Positions 26,753-35,422 of a DNA stretch of 64,000 bases are shown in pieces. Every line of letters begins with the position of its first letter. The stretch's first letter is position 1. A program made the position numbers and the translations under genes. The notes beneath the pieces were generated by a model. It saw nothing but the letters and a program-made list of their open reading frames with translations. It did not search any database and was not told the DNA's origin. Source of the DNA: Asticcacaulis sp. AC402. Its GTDB lineage: Bacteria > Pseudomonadota > Alphaproteobacteria > Caulobacterales > Caulobacteraceae. The stretch is from the NCBI RefSeq assembly GCF_000495835.1, contig NZ_AWGC01000006.1, positions 186,001-250,000 of the forward strand. Reading direction: 5' to 3'.

Positions 26753-29338
26753 ATGAGAGCGCGTCAAAAGGTCTCCCGCGCCGGGGTCGAGTTGATCAAG
26801 AGTTTCGAGGGGTTGCGATCGAGCGCAGCCCGGCTGCCGGATGGCCGCTGGACTCTTGGTTATGGGCATACCTTTTCGGCCCGCGAAGGGGCGAAGGTTA
26901 CCCAGGAGGATGCCGATGCGCTGCTGCGCTTCGACCTCCTGCCGATCGTCGACACCCTGAACAACCTCGTGCTGGTGCCCCTTAACCAGAACCAGTTCGA
27001 TGCCCTGGTGTCCTTCTGCTTCAATATCGGCGCCGACAATTTCGGTCAGTCAACCGTTCTGAAGCGGATCAACGAAGGTCGCATGACTGAGGCCGCCCTG
27101 GCCATGGATGCCTGGCGCTCCGCAGAGTTCAACGGCCAGACCTATGTGCTGGCACCGCTGATCCGCCGCCGCGCCGCCGAAAAAAACCTCTTCCTGACTC
27201 CGGACGAAGCGTCCGGCAATGCGCCGACACTGCTCGTGCGTCCCGTTGAAGACTCCGGGGGCGCCGCTGTTCAAACTTCGGAACTGAATTCACCGGACCG
27301 CGGTGGCATCCTGTCGGCCTACCCCGTCGGTGTCCAACAGGCGCCTGAACCGACCGTCATGCCGACCGTGACACCGCACGTGACGCAGCCGTCGGCCTTG
27401 CCGGCGGACATGTTGTCGCCCTATGCCCGTCCTGCCCCGGCCACCTTCGGAATGCCTGCGTCGCAGCCGCTGGTTCAACCGCTTGCCCAGCCGATGGAAC
27501 GGGTCGTTGAGAGCTTGCCGGAGGGCCTGGTGGCTTCCAGCGCCATGCGCGAAACGCCGGTCCGTGAAGAAACGACCAGCCCCTATGCCAGTGTTGCCGG
27601 TAGTGCGGATCTTGAACCGCAGATGAGCCCGGAGGTGGCGGCAGCGATTGCCCGCGCTCAGGAGGAGCAGCGCCTGCGCGACGAAGCCCTGCGTCAGTCC
27701 CAGGCCCTGGCGGCCTCTCGTGCCGCCGATGAAGCCCGGTTAATGGAACTGCAGCGTCTGGAACTGGCCCGTCTGGAGCAGGCCCGTCTTGAGCAGGCCC
27801 ATCTTGAGCATACCCGTCTTGAATATACCCGTCTTGAGCAGGCCCATCTTGAACGGGCCCGTCTTGAGCAAGCCCGCCTTGAGCAGGAAAATCTGGAGCG
27901 CGAACGTCTGGCGGCAGCCGAAGCCATGCGGCTGGAACAGATCCGTCTTGAACAGGAACGCCTGGACCGTGAGCGCGCCGCTGAAGCCGCACGTGCGGAG
28001 CAGGAACGCCTGGAGTTTGAACGCGCCGCCTCAGCGGCGGCAGACGCGGCGCGACGCGAACAGGGCCGGCTCGAACAGGAGCGTCTGGAGCGCGAGCGTG
28101 CCAGCGCTGAAGCTGCGCGTCTCGAGCAGGCCCGCCTTGAAGATGAACGCCGCGAGCGCGAAGCGCGCGAACGTGAAGCCATGGAGCGTGAAGCCATGGA
28201 GCGGGAAGCCAGGGAGCGTGAAGCCAGGGAGCGTGAAGCCAGGGAGCGAGAGGCGCGCGAGCGTGAAGCCCGCGACCAGGCTGCCCGGGATCAGGCTACC
28301 CGCGACCAGGCTGCGGCGACTGCTCAGCCCAGCAGCGAAGAGGCCGAAAAGATACGCAAGGCCGAGGCAGCCGCTGCTCTCATGCGGCTGTATTCGCCCT
28401 ACGGTGGCGGCGCCCTGGGCCGGCCCCTTGGGTCTCCGATGGCACGTCCGGCGCCTGCGCCAACGCCTGCGCCTGCGCCTGCGCCTGTGTCAACGCCTGC
28501 GCCGGAAGAATTTATCAATCACAGCGTGATCGCACCGCAGTCGTCGCAATCGACGCCGATCGAAATTTCAAGCCGTCCGGAATCCATTGCGACGAAACCC
28601 GAACCCGAAGTGATCGAAGACGAGCCGGCGATTGGCGGCTTTACCCCATTCAAGCCTGTCGTGTCGCCATCGGCCATGCCGGCACCGGTGATCACGGCAC
28701 TTAATCCTTATGCCAAGCCGATTGGCGCCAGGGTCGAGCCGCAACCCGCGGCCGTCGCGGATGTGGTTGAAGTACCGCGTCCCAAGGCCGTCGACCTGGC
28801 GTCCGCGCCCGTACCAGACCTTTTCGCCAAACCCGTGCTTGTGAAGCCCGAGCCGTTAAAGGTCGAGCCATTAAAGCCCGAACCTGTGAAGCCCGAAATT
28901 GGCCGTCCGGCGCAATCGGCCCACTGGCGCGAACAGCTTCAGCGGCCGCTGCCCGAAGGTTATCGCGGGTCAGATACGGTTCAGCCCGAGCAGCAGGGCA
29001 GCCTGCTGAGTGCGGCGACCTATGAAGACGACAACAACGCCTGGACGCTGGATGGCGACCGTATCGCCTTGTCCTCGGAAGAGATGCACGAGGAAGGCGC
29101 CAGCTGGGGCAAGATGATTGCCCGCACCATGTGGTGGATATTCATCTCGGTGATCGGCCTGGCGTGTCTGGGCGTTGGCGCTGCGGCCTGGTTCAAGTAT
29201 CAGGATCCATCCGTGGCGCGGCTTGGCATGACCGAGGATTTCCGCAACCTGTCGATTATCTCGGCGGCGCTGGGCATCTTCTTCGTCTCGGTTTCGGTGT
29301 GGCTCATCATGAAGCGCCTGGGCGGACTCAAGGACTAG
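26753..29338 (+). CDS. spmX: SpmX-like polar muramidase-homologue scaffold protein
   Basis: An 861-residue protein with the SpmX layout. A GH24 phage-lysozyme domain (1-150: LIKSFEG, TLGYGHT) is followed by a long disordered middle and two C-terminal membrane helices (about 792-815 and 834-855). Glu19 matches the T4 lysozyme catalytic Glu, but the position of catalytic Asp20 is Leu28, the same Asp-to-Leu change reported for SpmX. Residues 329-517 are five-residue repeats of the type ARLEQ, then REREA; 517-785 is Pro-rich. Caulobacter SpmX (about 430 aa) recruits DivJ to the stalked pole; in Asticcacaulis it places stalks. The middle region is about twice as long here. The stop codon overlaps repeat R4. 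Confidence 0.85.
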   Translation: MRARQKVSRAGVELIKSFEGLRSSAARLPDGRWTLGYGHTFSAREGAKVTQEDADALLRFDLLPIVDTLNNLVLVPLNQNQFDALVSFCFNIGADNFGQSTVLKRINEGRMTEAALAMDAWRSAEFNGQTYVLAPLIRRRAAEKNLFLTPDEASGNAPTLLVRPVEDSGGAAVQTSELNSPDRGGILSAYPVGVQQAPEPTVMPTVTPHVTQPSALPADMLSPYARPAPATFGMPASQPLVQPLAQPMERVVESLPEGLVASSAMRETPVREETTSPYASVAGSADLEPQMSPEVAAAIARAQEEQRLRDEALRQSQALAASRAADEARLMELQRLELARLEQARLEQAHLEHTRLEYTRLEQAHLERARLEQARLEQENLERERLAAAEAMRLEQIRLEQERLDRERAAEAARAEQERLEFERAASAAADAARREQGRLEQERLERERASAEAARLEQARLEDERREREAREREAMEREAMEREAREREAREREAREREAREREARDQAARDQATRDQAAATAQPSSEEAEKIRKAEAAAALMRLYSPYGGGALGRPLGSPMARPAPAPTPAPAPAPVSTPAPEEFINHSVIAPQSSQSTPIEISSRPESIATKPEPEVIEDEPAIGGFTPFKPVVSPSAMPAPVITALNPYAKPIGARVEPQPAAVADVVEVPRPKAVDLASAPVPDLFAKPVLVKPEPLKVEPLKPEPVKPEIGRPAQSAHWREQLQRPLPEGYRGSDTVQPEQQGSLLSAATYEDDNNAWTLDGDRIALSSEEMHEEGASWGKMIARTMWWIFISVIGLACLGVGAAAWFKYQDPSVARLGMTEDFRNLSIISAALGIFFVSVSVWLIMKRLGGLKD
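27745..28310 (+). repeat. Coding tandem repeats in spmX
   Basis: About 565 bp of degenerate 15-bp units encode five-residue repeats: first (A/H)(R/H)LE(Q/H/R) around 27760-27900, later near-identical REREA units around 28180-28290. Adjacent near-identical units, such as the repeated AGGGAGCGTGAAGCC, indicate recent expansion by slippage or unequal recombination. The encoded stretch is a highly charged helix or coiled coil. Confidence 0.9.
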
Positions 29339-29601
29339 AGCGGGATGGCTTCAGGTAGAATCGCCATCACGCTCTAATACCAACCCGCGATGACCTTGAC
29401 TCATCGTGGGTTGGTAAGCGCGCCAAAGAACGTTCTGGGGCGCCCGAGCTTTTGCGAGGAGCCATGCGGCGCTTGAGCTGAAAAAAACGAAGACCAAGCG
29501 TCATTCTTTATGAGGCTTGGTATAAGTTTTTGTTTTGTCGCGCAATTTTTCCGAAAACGGGGCGCCCGTGCGGTGGGGTCCACTTTGTCGGATTGCGCTC
29601 T
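29337..29601 (-). repeat. Composite R4-R3 repeat filled by R1 (between spmX and phospholipase)
   Basis: R4 (29337-29375, AGAGCGGGATGGC and GCCATCACGCTCT arms) starts on the spmX stop codon. It is followed by R1 (29378-29522) and then reverse R3 (29526-29601, GTTTTTGTTTTGTCGCGC to GGATTGCGCTCT). Without R1 and one copy of TAA, the junction reads CTCTAAGTTTTTG, the same as in the uninterrupted copy at 3242-3342. It fills the whole 268-bp gap between two convergent genes. Confidence 0.88.
29378..29522 (+). repeat. Mobile palindromic repeat R1, copy 3
   Basis: 145 bp, TACCAA to TTGGTA, flanked by TAA (29375-29377 and 29523-29525). The 5' hairpin arms read AACCCGCGATGA and TCATCGTGGGTT. The core has a longer variant segment with GTTCTGGGGCGCCCGAG. 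It is inserted exactly at the R4-R3 junction of the host repeat. Confidence 0.9.
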
Positions 29602-29606
29602 GGTAT

Positions 29607-31451
29607 TCAGCCAAACAGACTGAACTTCGTTCCCTGCTTTTGCGGGGGCTGTGACGCCAGCTCGACATAGCTGTCATCCGGCGTGAAGGCCGGAATGTTG
29701 GGATGGAGACTGACGCCATGCTTGCGTAGCGTCGTCACCGGCGAATCCAGTTGGGCCAGGGTCGCCACCGTCGTCTGGTAGCCGTTCTCCACCGCCCTGT
29801 CGTAGGCCTTCCAGTCGCGGATCTCCACGCCGGCGGGTTCCGGAATGATAAGCAGGTCGGTTGCGGCGCGCGACTGGGCCAGGTCGGCCGCCGTAGTGAT
29901 GGTGGCCGAACGCATCAACACTGAAACGATCGGCGGACCACGCCGCCAGTCACCGCGGGCGAACCAGCCGGCGAGGTTCTTCGGCACGCTCAGCGCCTTC
30001 GGGTCGACACCGCGCGCCCGGGTGACGTCGACGCCGATCACCGTGCCGAGATGAGCATTGCGCATCATGGTCGCCGGGAAGGAACGCATGACGGCGCCGT
30101 CGACCAGGACTTCGCCGTCCTCTATCACCGGTGGCATAACGCCCGGCAGCGAAATTGACGCCCGCAACGCCTTGCGCAGCGAACCGGTCTTGTGAACCTT
30201 CAGCGTGCCCGTGGTCAGGTTTGACGACAGGCAGAAATAGGGCAAGGGCATGTCCTCGATCTGAATCTCGCCGAAGTGTTTCTGCAAGCGTTCGTCGACC
30301 TTGCGGCCGCCGGTCATGGCCAGGAAGGGAAAGGTGACGTCGTCCAGCGGTGACGAGTCGACGAAGGCATCGCGGATACGCCCTTCTATCTCGGCATCGT
30401 CCCACTGCAAGGCCAGGGTGGCGGCGAGGATGGCGCCCATCGATGAGCCGCAGACGAAATCGATTGGGATGTGGGCTTCGCGCAGGGCCTGGATGGCACC
30501 GATCTGCGAAAAGGCTCGCGCGCCGCCGCCGGAAAAGACGATGCCGACGCTATGGCCGGCGATGATCCGCGCCAGCCGGCCCAGATCATGGATATCATCA
30601 GGACACATGTGAAACCAGCGCGTCGGCTTAACCTGATCCAGCCAGGCGCGCGTGCGCCCGTTGGCATGGTGGGTCCTGGCGCGGTCAGACGGATACATCA
30701 GCACCAGATCGGGCGCGCGATGCAGGAGCGATTTTTCGCCCTCGACCTCGATGGCGTCGGGTTGTTCGCAAACGTCGGCCAACAGGAAGACATGGTCGAC
30801 CTGGCGCGAACTTAGCAGCCGCCAGTGGGCTTCATGGCGTTCCGCCGCATGCAGGACATAGTCGTTTTCGGCCTCGATGTTGGAGAAGGCTTCGGGCGTG
30901 GTCCCATGGAAGCTCTTGTCGAGTACGGCGACCTTGTAGCCCAGGGCGCGGATCTGGACGGCGACGCGTTCAACCATCGGGCGGATCGGCTGGTTGCAGA
31001 TGGCGTAGAAGGCAAAGACATTGGGCGTTAATGCCGGGACGTCCCGGCGAACGCGCTCGATGACCTTGCGTGACAAGGCCAACAGGAGGTCCGGTCGCGA
31101 ATCGATCAGGGTCAGGAAACTATCGCGCGGCATGGCAAGAAGATCGGAATCGCGCAAGGCCATGACGGTGTAACTGTGAGCCGTCCCCGCCAGCAAGGAC
31201 ATTTCGCCAACCGGCTCCCCTGGCTTGATGATACCGATCAGGCTCAGTTCGTCGTGATCTTCATCGTGGCGAAAAACGCCAAGCCGGCCGGAGCGCAACA
31301 GGTAGAGGTGGTCGGATTCGTCGCCGGTATTGAACAGGCGTGAACCGCCGGGCAGCGAAATCAGGCTGGCACTTTCGCCCTGGACGGTGCCGAACAGGCT
31401 CTCCAGCGCCTGCTGCAGAGAAGTCCGTGGAAGGAGGTCGTCTTTCGCCAT
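29607..31451 (-). CDS. Patatin-like phospholipase with cyclic-nucleotide-binding domain
   Basis: A 614-residue NTE/RssA-type lysophospholipase. The N-terminal cNMP-binding domain (about 15-135) includes GSRLFNTGDESDHLYLLRSG and KPGEPVGEMSLL. The patatin domain (about 310-475) carries the oxyanion motif GIVFSGGGARAFSQIG, the nucleophile CGSSMGA and the catalytic Asp in VLVDGAV. A linker with a Rossmann-like region lies between them. It probably hydrolyses membrane phospholipids in response to a ligand or the membrane surface. Length fits the family. It is convergent with spmX; on its 5' side it is divergent from the DUF1489 gene, with repeat R3 between them. Confidence 0.9.
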   Translation of the reverse strand: MAKDDLLPRTSLQQALESLFGTVQGESASLISLPGGSRLFNTGDESDHLYLLRSGRLGVFRHDEDHDELSLIGIIKPGEPVGEMSLLAGTAHSYTVMALRDSDLLAMPRDSFLTLIDSRPDLLLALSRKVIERVRRDVPALTPNVFAFYAICNQPIRPMVERVAVQIRALGYKVAVLDKSFHGTTPEAFSNIEAENDYVLHAAERHEAHWRLLSSRQVDHVFLLADVCEQPDAIEVEGEKSLLHRAPDLVLMYPSDRARTHHANGRTRAWLDQVKPTRWFHMCPDDIHDLGRLARIIAGHSVGIVFSGGGARAFSQIGAIQALREAHIPIDFVCGSSMGAILAATLALQWDDAEIEGRIRDAFVDSSPLDDVTFPFLAMTGGRKVDERLQKHFGEIQIEDMPLPYFCLSSNLTTGTLKVHKTGSLRKALRASISLPGVMPPVIEDGEVLVDGAVMRSFPATMMRNAHLGTVIGVDVTRARGVDPKALSVPKNLAGWFARGDWRRGPPIVSVLMRSATITTAADLAQSRAATDLLIIPEPAGVEIRDWKAYDRAVENGYQTTVATLAQLDSPVTTLRKHGVSLHPNIPAFTPDDSYVELASQPPQKQGTKFSLFG

Positions 31452-31514
31452 ACGCTTTGGGTACCTTTACGCGTTTCCGTCTTTATCTTCCCATAGGATT
31501 GCGCCTAAAGACTC

Positions 31515-31579
31515 AGAGCGCAATCCGAAAAGTGTGGCTCAGCCGCGCGGGCGTCCCCGCTTTCGGGTAGATTGCGCGT
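31515..31579 (+). repeat. Repeat R3, solitary copy
   Basis: About 65 bp from AGAGCGCAATCCG to GATTGCGCG, homologous to the R3 parts of the composites but without R4. Just before it, GGATTGCGC at about 31497-31505 forms a further inverted pair with its first bases. It occupies the divergent region between the phospholipase and DUF1489 genes, so promoters for both must lie around it. Confidence 0.75.
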
Positions 31580-31622
31580 AAAAGGCTAAAGACCCGTTTA
31601 CCAGGTTTTCCATAAGGCAGTG

Positions 31623-32027
31623 ATGACTGATATCCACATTATGAAGCTGGCAGTCGGCGCCGACAGCCTGGAAGATATTCTGCGTTGGGAGCACGAGCGT
31701 GGTCTTGCTGAGGTGTCCTGCATCCATACGCGTCATCGCCCGACACGTTGGGAGGAGCTGATCAACGGCGGGTCGCTGTACTGGGTGGTCAAGGGCGTTA
31801 TCCTGTGCCGACGTGAGATCGTGTCGTTCGATTATGTCGAGGCTGAGGACCACTGGCTGATCGGGCTCAAGACGAAGAACATCCTGACCGAGGCCCAGCC
31901 GCGCCGGCCTTTCCAGGGCTGGCGCTATCTCAAACCGGCTGATGCGCCCAGGGACCTGCCGACGGGCGACCAGGGCGACATGACGCCGGAACTGGCGCGC
32001 GCGCTGAAAGAGGCGGGTGTGTGGTAG
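31623..32027 (+). CDS. DUF1489 family protein
   Basis: A 134-residue cytosolic protein found across alphaproteobacteria, with family blocks MTDIHIMKLAVGADSLEDI, HRPTRWEELINGGSLYWVV and GWRYLKPADAPRDL. The start is taken at ATG 31623 rather than GTG 31620 because AAGG at 31613-31616 gives better spacing. Function is not known. It is followed directly by the composite repeat that ends at panC. Confidence 0.85.
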   Translation: MTDIHIMKLAVGADSLEDILRWEHERGLAEVSCIHTRHRPTRWEELINGGSLYWVVKGVILCRREIVSFDYVEAEDHWLIGLKTKNILTEAQPRRPFQGWRYLKPADAPRDLPTGDQGDMTPELARALKEAGVW

Positions 32028-32061
32028 AAACCTGGTTGCCGCGGAGCGGCAGATTCGGGCT

Positions 32062-32343
32062 GGAGCGCAATCCGATAAAGTGGAGGCTAACGCACGGGCG
32101 TTCCCGTTTTCGGGTAAATTGCGCGACACAACAAAAACTTATACCAAGCCTCATAAAGAATGACGCTTGGTATTCGCTATTTTTCAGCTCAAGCGCCGGA
32201 CTAGGCGCCCCCCGTGGCTCCTCGCATCGACTCGGGCGCCCCAGAAACGTACACTGGCGCGCTTGCCAGCCCGCGATGAGTCAAGGTCATCGCGGGCTGG
32301 CATTAGAGCGGGGTTTTGATGCCATCAAAACACATGCCGTTCT
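32062..32343 (+). repeat. Composite R3-R4 repeat filled by R1 (upstream side DUF1489, downstream side panC)
   Basis: R3 (32062-32138) runs from GGAGCGCAATCCGATAAAG to GCGCGACACAACAAAAAC. It is followed by reverse R1 (32142-32302) and R4 (32305-32343). This is the same R3-[R1]-R4 arrangement as 29337-29601, in opposite orientation. The last bases of R4 overlap the panC stop codon (32342-32344). It fills the 314-bp gap between convergent DUF1489 and panC; no gene is seen. Confidence 0.88.
32142..32302 (-). repeat. Mobile palindromic repeat R1, copy 4 (reverse)
   Basis: 161 bp, the longest copy, flanked by TTA direct repeats (32139-32141 and 32303-32305). Its hairpin arms read AGCCCGCGATGA and TCATCGCGGGCT, differing from copy 1 by paired changes that keep the stem perfect. 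One terminus has decayed to TGGCA. The core contains the GGGGCGCCCGAG variant also seen in copy 3. Confidence 0.88.
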
Positions 32344-33217
32344 AAACCGCGATGTTGTCGATCAGCCGCGTCTTGCCCAGCCACACGGCGGCCAACAGGC
32401 GGCGCGGCAGGCCCGCTCGAATTTCACCTAAGGTTTCGGCGTCGCGCAAGGCAACATAGTCGATGTGGCCAAAACCAGCTGTTGTCAGCGCGTCCTTCGC
32501 GCCGGCAATGACGGCCTCCGCGTCTGCACCCGACAAAACCGCAGAACGGATTTCCTCCAGCTCTGCATGCAGCCTGGGCGCAATCGCACGTTCCTCTCTC
32601 GACAGGTAGGCATTGCGCGATGACATAGCCAGGCCGTCAGCCTCGCGCATCGTCGGGTAAGGGACGACCTCGAGCCCCAGGTCGAAATCACGGACCATGG
32701 CGCGGATAACGGCTAACTGCTGGAAGTCCTTTTCGCCGAACACCGCCAGGTCAGGACGCACCTGGTTGAACAGCTTCATTACCACGGTAGCGACCCCGGA
32801 AAAAAACTGTGGCCGGACGTCGGTTTCCAGTCCCATGGCCGGGCCTGTCATCTCGATACGGCTTACGAAACCCTGCGGGTACAGTACATCCACGGTCGGC
32901 AGATACACCAGGTCGCAGCCTGTGCTTTGCAGCAGGGCGATGTCGCCGGCTTCGTTGCGCGGGTAGCGGTCCAGGTCCTCGGATGGCGCGAACTGAAGCG
33001 GGTTGACGAAGATCGATACCACCACCTTGTCGGCGCGGGTCCTGGCATGGCGGACCAAAGCCAGATGGCCCTCATGCAGGGCACCCATGGTCGGCACGAA
33101 GGCGATTTTGGCGCCATCCTGGCGCAAAGCGGCGACAGTGGCGCAGAGCGCTGCAACCGTCGTCACGCGGGTTAACGGGAAAGCAGAATCGGGCATGGGA
33201 CGTCCGGCATTAACCAT
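32342..33217 (-). CDS. panC: Pantoate--beta-alanine ligase
   Basis: An approximately 291-residue pantothenate synthetase that joins pantoate and beta-alanine with ATP in coenzyme A synthesis. Diagnostic blocks: FVPTMGALHEGHLALVR (HIGH-like), VSIFVNPLQFAPSEDLDRYP, VFGEKDFQQLAVIR and MSSRNAYLS. The start is uncertain: ATG 33217 has AGGAG only two bases upstream, ATG 33196 (MPDSAFPLT) lacks a good site. The longer frame to 33553 is antisense to the next gene. The stop codon is contributed by repeat R4. panB and panD are not in the window. Confidence 0.93.
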   Translation of the reverse strand: MVNAGRPMPDSAFPLTRVTTVAALCATVAALRQDGAKIAFVPTMGALHEGHLALVRHARTRADKVVVSIFVNPLQFAPSEDLDRYPRNEAGDIALLQSTGCDLVYLPTVDVLYPQGFVSRIEMTGPAMGLETDVRPQFFSGVATVVMKLFNQVRPDLAVFGEKDFQQLAVIRAMVRDFDLGLEVVPYPTMREADGLAMSSRNAYLSREERAIAPRLHAELEEIRSAVLSGADAEAVIAGAKDALTTAGFGHIDYVALRDAETLGEIRAGLPRRLLAAVWLGKTRLIDNIAV

Positions 33218-33226
33218 AGCTCCTAA

Positions 33227-33241
33227 CCGTATTTTATACGG
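33227..33241. promoter_or_regulatory. Palindrome in the panC/SPOR divergent promoter region
   Basis: CCGTAT-TTT-ATACGG is a perfect inverted repeat with 6-bp arms centred in the 43-bp gap between the divergent starts at 33217 and 33261. Each strand contains a TATACGG/TATAAAA-like -10 hexamer here, so it could be overlapping back-to-back promoters or an operator. Confidence 0.4.
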
Positions 33242-33260
33242 CCGTGGGCATAATTGGTTT

Positions 33261-33887
33261 ATGACCCATACCGCCCCCCTCCGTAAAGCCGTAATTTTGT
33301 GCGCTGCAGTGGCCGCGCTGGGAAGTCTCTGCGCCTGCGATAACGCCAATTTGAGCGAGACTTTCGAAAGGATCAAGACGGCCGATGTCGATGCCGGCGG
33401 CGACCGGCCAGCTGCCGACCGCAAAAAGCTGCACAGGGAAGATATCGAGCTGGCGGTAACGACGGCCAAGGATCTGGTGATCGGCGTGGAACAGGAGACC
33501 AGGGACGCGGCGCAGCAGAGGCTGCAGATCGCCGTGGTCGATCCGCTGGACATGCCCAGTGCCGCTTCGGCGGAGACGCCGGTAACGGAAACACCTGCCG
33601 TATCTGCCGCCGAGCCTGCGGCTGTGCCGAAGCCCGAAACGCCGGCCGGCCGGGCGATTCAGGTCGGCTCTTTCGGCTCGATGGCGGCGGCAAAGGAGGC
33701 CTGGCTCACGCTTCAGGCCAGATATCCCGGCGTCGAACGCTACAGCCCGACCTATCAATCGATCACGACCGCCGCCGGTCAATCCATGGTCCGGTTGAAG
33801 GTCGGTCCGGTTACGTCCCAGGCCCAGGCGGCGGCCCTGTGCGGCCAGTTGGGCGTGCGCGACGCCTGGTGTGCCAAGGCGTCTTAA
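33261..33887 (+). CDS. SPOR-domain lipoprotein
   Basis: A 208-residue protein with a lipoprotein signal (VILCAAVAALGSLCAC, lipobox Cys near 26), a Pro/Ala/Glu-rich linker and a C-terminal SPOR domain (about 130-208: AIQVGSFGSMAAAKEAW, MVRLKVGPVTSQAQAAALC). SPOR domains bind denuded glycan strands and often mark division sites. The start at 33261 gives the signal peptide; the frame continues upstream to 33003 antisense to panC. It ends 12 bp before the convergent sfsA stop. Confidence 0.83.
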   Translation: MTHTAPLRKAVILCAAVAALGSLCACDNANLSETFERIKTADVDAGGDRPAADRKKLHREDIELAVTTAKDLVIGVEQETRDAAQQRLQIAVVDPLDMPSAASAETPVTETPAVSAAEPAAVPKPETPAGRAIQVGSFGSMAAAKEAWLTLQARYPGVERYSPTYQSITTAAGQSMVRLKVGPVTSQAQAAALCGQLGVRDAWCAKAS

Positions 33888-33899
33888 AGACCAGGATCT

Positions 33900-34610
33900 C
33901 TAAATGAACGTCAGTTCTTGGTGAAAGCGCAGGCCTTCGGGCGAAACCTCCCAGGCGACCGGGATGAACTCGACCCCGGCTTCGCAGGCCAGGTCATAGG
34001 CCTTGCCGAAGCCCGGATCGCAGTCGCGGGCGATGGCGAACGTGGTGACATCGTGACGCTGGACGCAAAAAACGACGACGGCGCGAAAGCCTGTGTGCAC
34101 CATGTCGATCAGTTCGAGCAGATGTTTGGCGCCACGCAAGGTAACGCAGTCGGGGAACTCGGCGAGGCCCGCCGAGCGCGACAGGTGGACATTTTTGATC
34201 TCGATATAGGTATCGGGGCGGGCAAGGTGACCGCTGGCCAGCAGGTCGATGCGTGAATTTCGGCCATATCTGACTTCCGGCTTTATGGCATTATAGCCGG
34301 CCAACTGTGGAATGAGGCCGGCTTCGATGGCGCGGGCAATCAACCGGTTGGGCCACTGGGTATTGACCCCGACCCAGCAGCCGCGTTCCTTGAGCGCCTC
34401 CAGCCGGTACTGCAGTTTTTTGGCCGGAGTGTTGAGGTAGGTGACGAGGGCTTCGGTGCCCGGCGCGAGCAGACCCAGCATCTTGCCCGGGTTCGGGCAG
34501 TGTGCTGTAACGGTTTCACCCGTATCCAGTTCGATGTCGGCGAAGAATCGCTTGTATCGCGTCTGCAAACGGCCTTTGATAAGCGCATTAAATTTGATCA
34601 GATGATCCAC
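33900..34610 (-). CDS. sfsA: SfsA family DNA-binding/nuclease protein
   Basis: A 236-residue SfsA homologue with the N-terminal OB-like part (LIKGRLQTRYKRFFADIELD, AHCPNPGKMLGL) and a C-terminal PD-(D/E)XK-like domain (RIDLLASG, TYIEIKNVHLSR, LPRK-like FPDCVTLRGAKHL). E. coli SfsA was first described as a stimulator of maltose gene expression; a nuclease role is inferred from the fold. Length is normal. It is divergent from cinA, with only 14 bp between start codons, so their promoters overlap. Confidence 0.9.
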   Translation of the reverse strand: MDHLIKFNALIKGRLQTRYKRFFADIELDTGETVTAHCPNPGKMLGLLAPGTEALVTYLNTPAKKLQYRLEALKERGCWVGVNTQWPNRLIARAIEAGLIPQLAGYNAIKPEVRYGRNSRIDLLASGHLARPDTYIEIKNVHLSRSAGLAEFPDCVTLRGAKHLLELIDMVHTGFRAVVVFCVQRHDVTTFAIARDCDPGFGKAYDLACEAGVEFIPVAWEVSPEGLRFHQELTFI

Positions 34611-34624
34611 CGGAAGTCCCTGTC

Positions 34625-35413
34625 ATGAGCGCCAATCCTACTGCCGCCATCATTATAATCGGCGATGAGATTCTGTCCGGCCGTACCACCGACACCAATG
34701 TCAACACAATTGCCAAATTCCTCAATGCCTTGGGCATCGACCTGAGGGAGGTGCGCATGGTGCACGACATCGAGGCCCAGATCATTGAAGCCGTCACCGC
34801 CGTGCGCGATGCCTACGACTACATCTTTACCACCGGCGGTATCGGCCCGACCCACGACGATATTACCGCCGACTGCATCGCCAGGGCCTTCAACGTCCAG
34901 ATCAGCGAACACCCGGCGGCACTGAAGCTGCTGGTTGACCGGGCTGCAAAGATGGGCTGGGAACTGAACGACAACAGCCGCCGCATGGCGCGGATCCCCC
35001 ACGGCGCCGAGTTGATCAAGAACCCGGTTTCGGCGGCGCCGGGCTTCCAACTGGGCAATGTTTTTGTTTTGGCCGGGGTGCCCAAGATCATGACCGCGAT
35101 GCTCGAGGATGTGGCGCCGCGTCTGCGCACCGGGCGGCGCGTGCTGTCGCGCACGATCAAACTGACCTATGTTGGCGAAAGCTGGGCGGCCGACGTCCTG
35201 CGCGACATCGACCACCGTTACCCCGACCTGTCGCTGGGCAGCTACCCTTACGGCCTGTTGCCAGGCGAGTTTGGTACCCACCTGGTGGTCCGAGGCCAGG
35301 ACGAGAATGACCTCGATGCTGCCACAACCGAGCTGATCAAACGTCTAGAACCTATTGTTGCCGAGACCCAGCAGCGCCAGCCTCTGGCCAGTCTCGAGGA
35401 ACTTACTGTTTAG
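34625..35413 (+). CDS. Competence/damage-inducible protein A, molybdopterin-binding domain only
   Basis: A 262-residue MoCF_biosynth/CinA N-terminal-type protein: IIIIGDEILSGRTTDTN, TTGGIGPTHDDITADCIA and GAPG-like SAAPGFQLGN. It lacks the C-terminal nicotinamide-nucleotide amidase domain of full-length CinA. Such short forms are related to FAD pyrophosphatase-type proteins in eukaryotes, but the reaction here is not established. The start at ATG 34625 follows GGAAG at 34612-34616. It is nine bases before an M28 peptidase gene and probably co-transcribed with it. Confidence 0.87.
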   Translation: MSANPTAAIIIIGDEILSGRTTDTNVNTIAKFLNALGIDLREVRMVHDIEAQIIEAVTAVRDAYDYIFTTGGIGPTHDDITADCIARAFNVQISEHPAALKLLVDRAAKMGWELNDNSRRMARIPHGAELIKNPVSAAPGFQLGNVFVLAGVPKIMTAMLEDVAPRLRTGRRVLSRTIKLTYVGESWAADVLRDIDHRYPDLSLGSYPYGLLPGEFGTHLVVRGQDENDLDAATTELIKRLEPIVAETQQRQPLASLEELTV

Positions 35414-35422
35414 GAGCCCTGA

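Noticed and set aside
34625-35413. Truncated cinA pseudogene
   Set aside because: The protein is short relative to full CinA but is a complete molybdopterin-binding domain with a normal end; single-domain forms are common.
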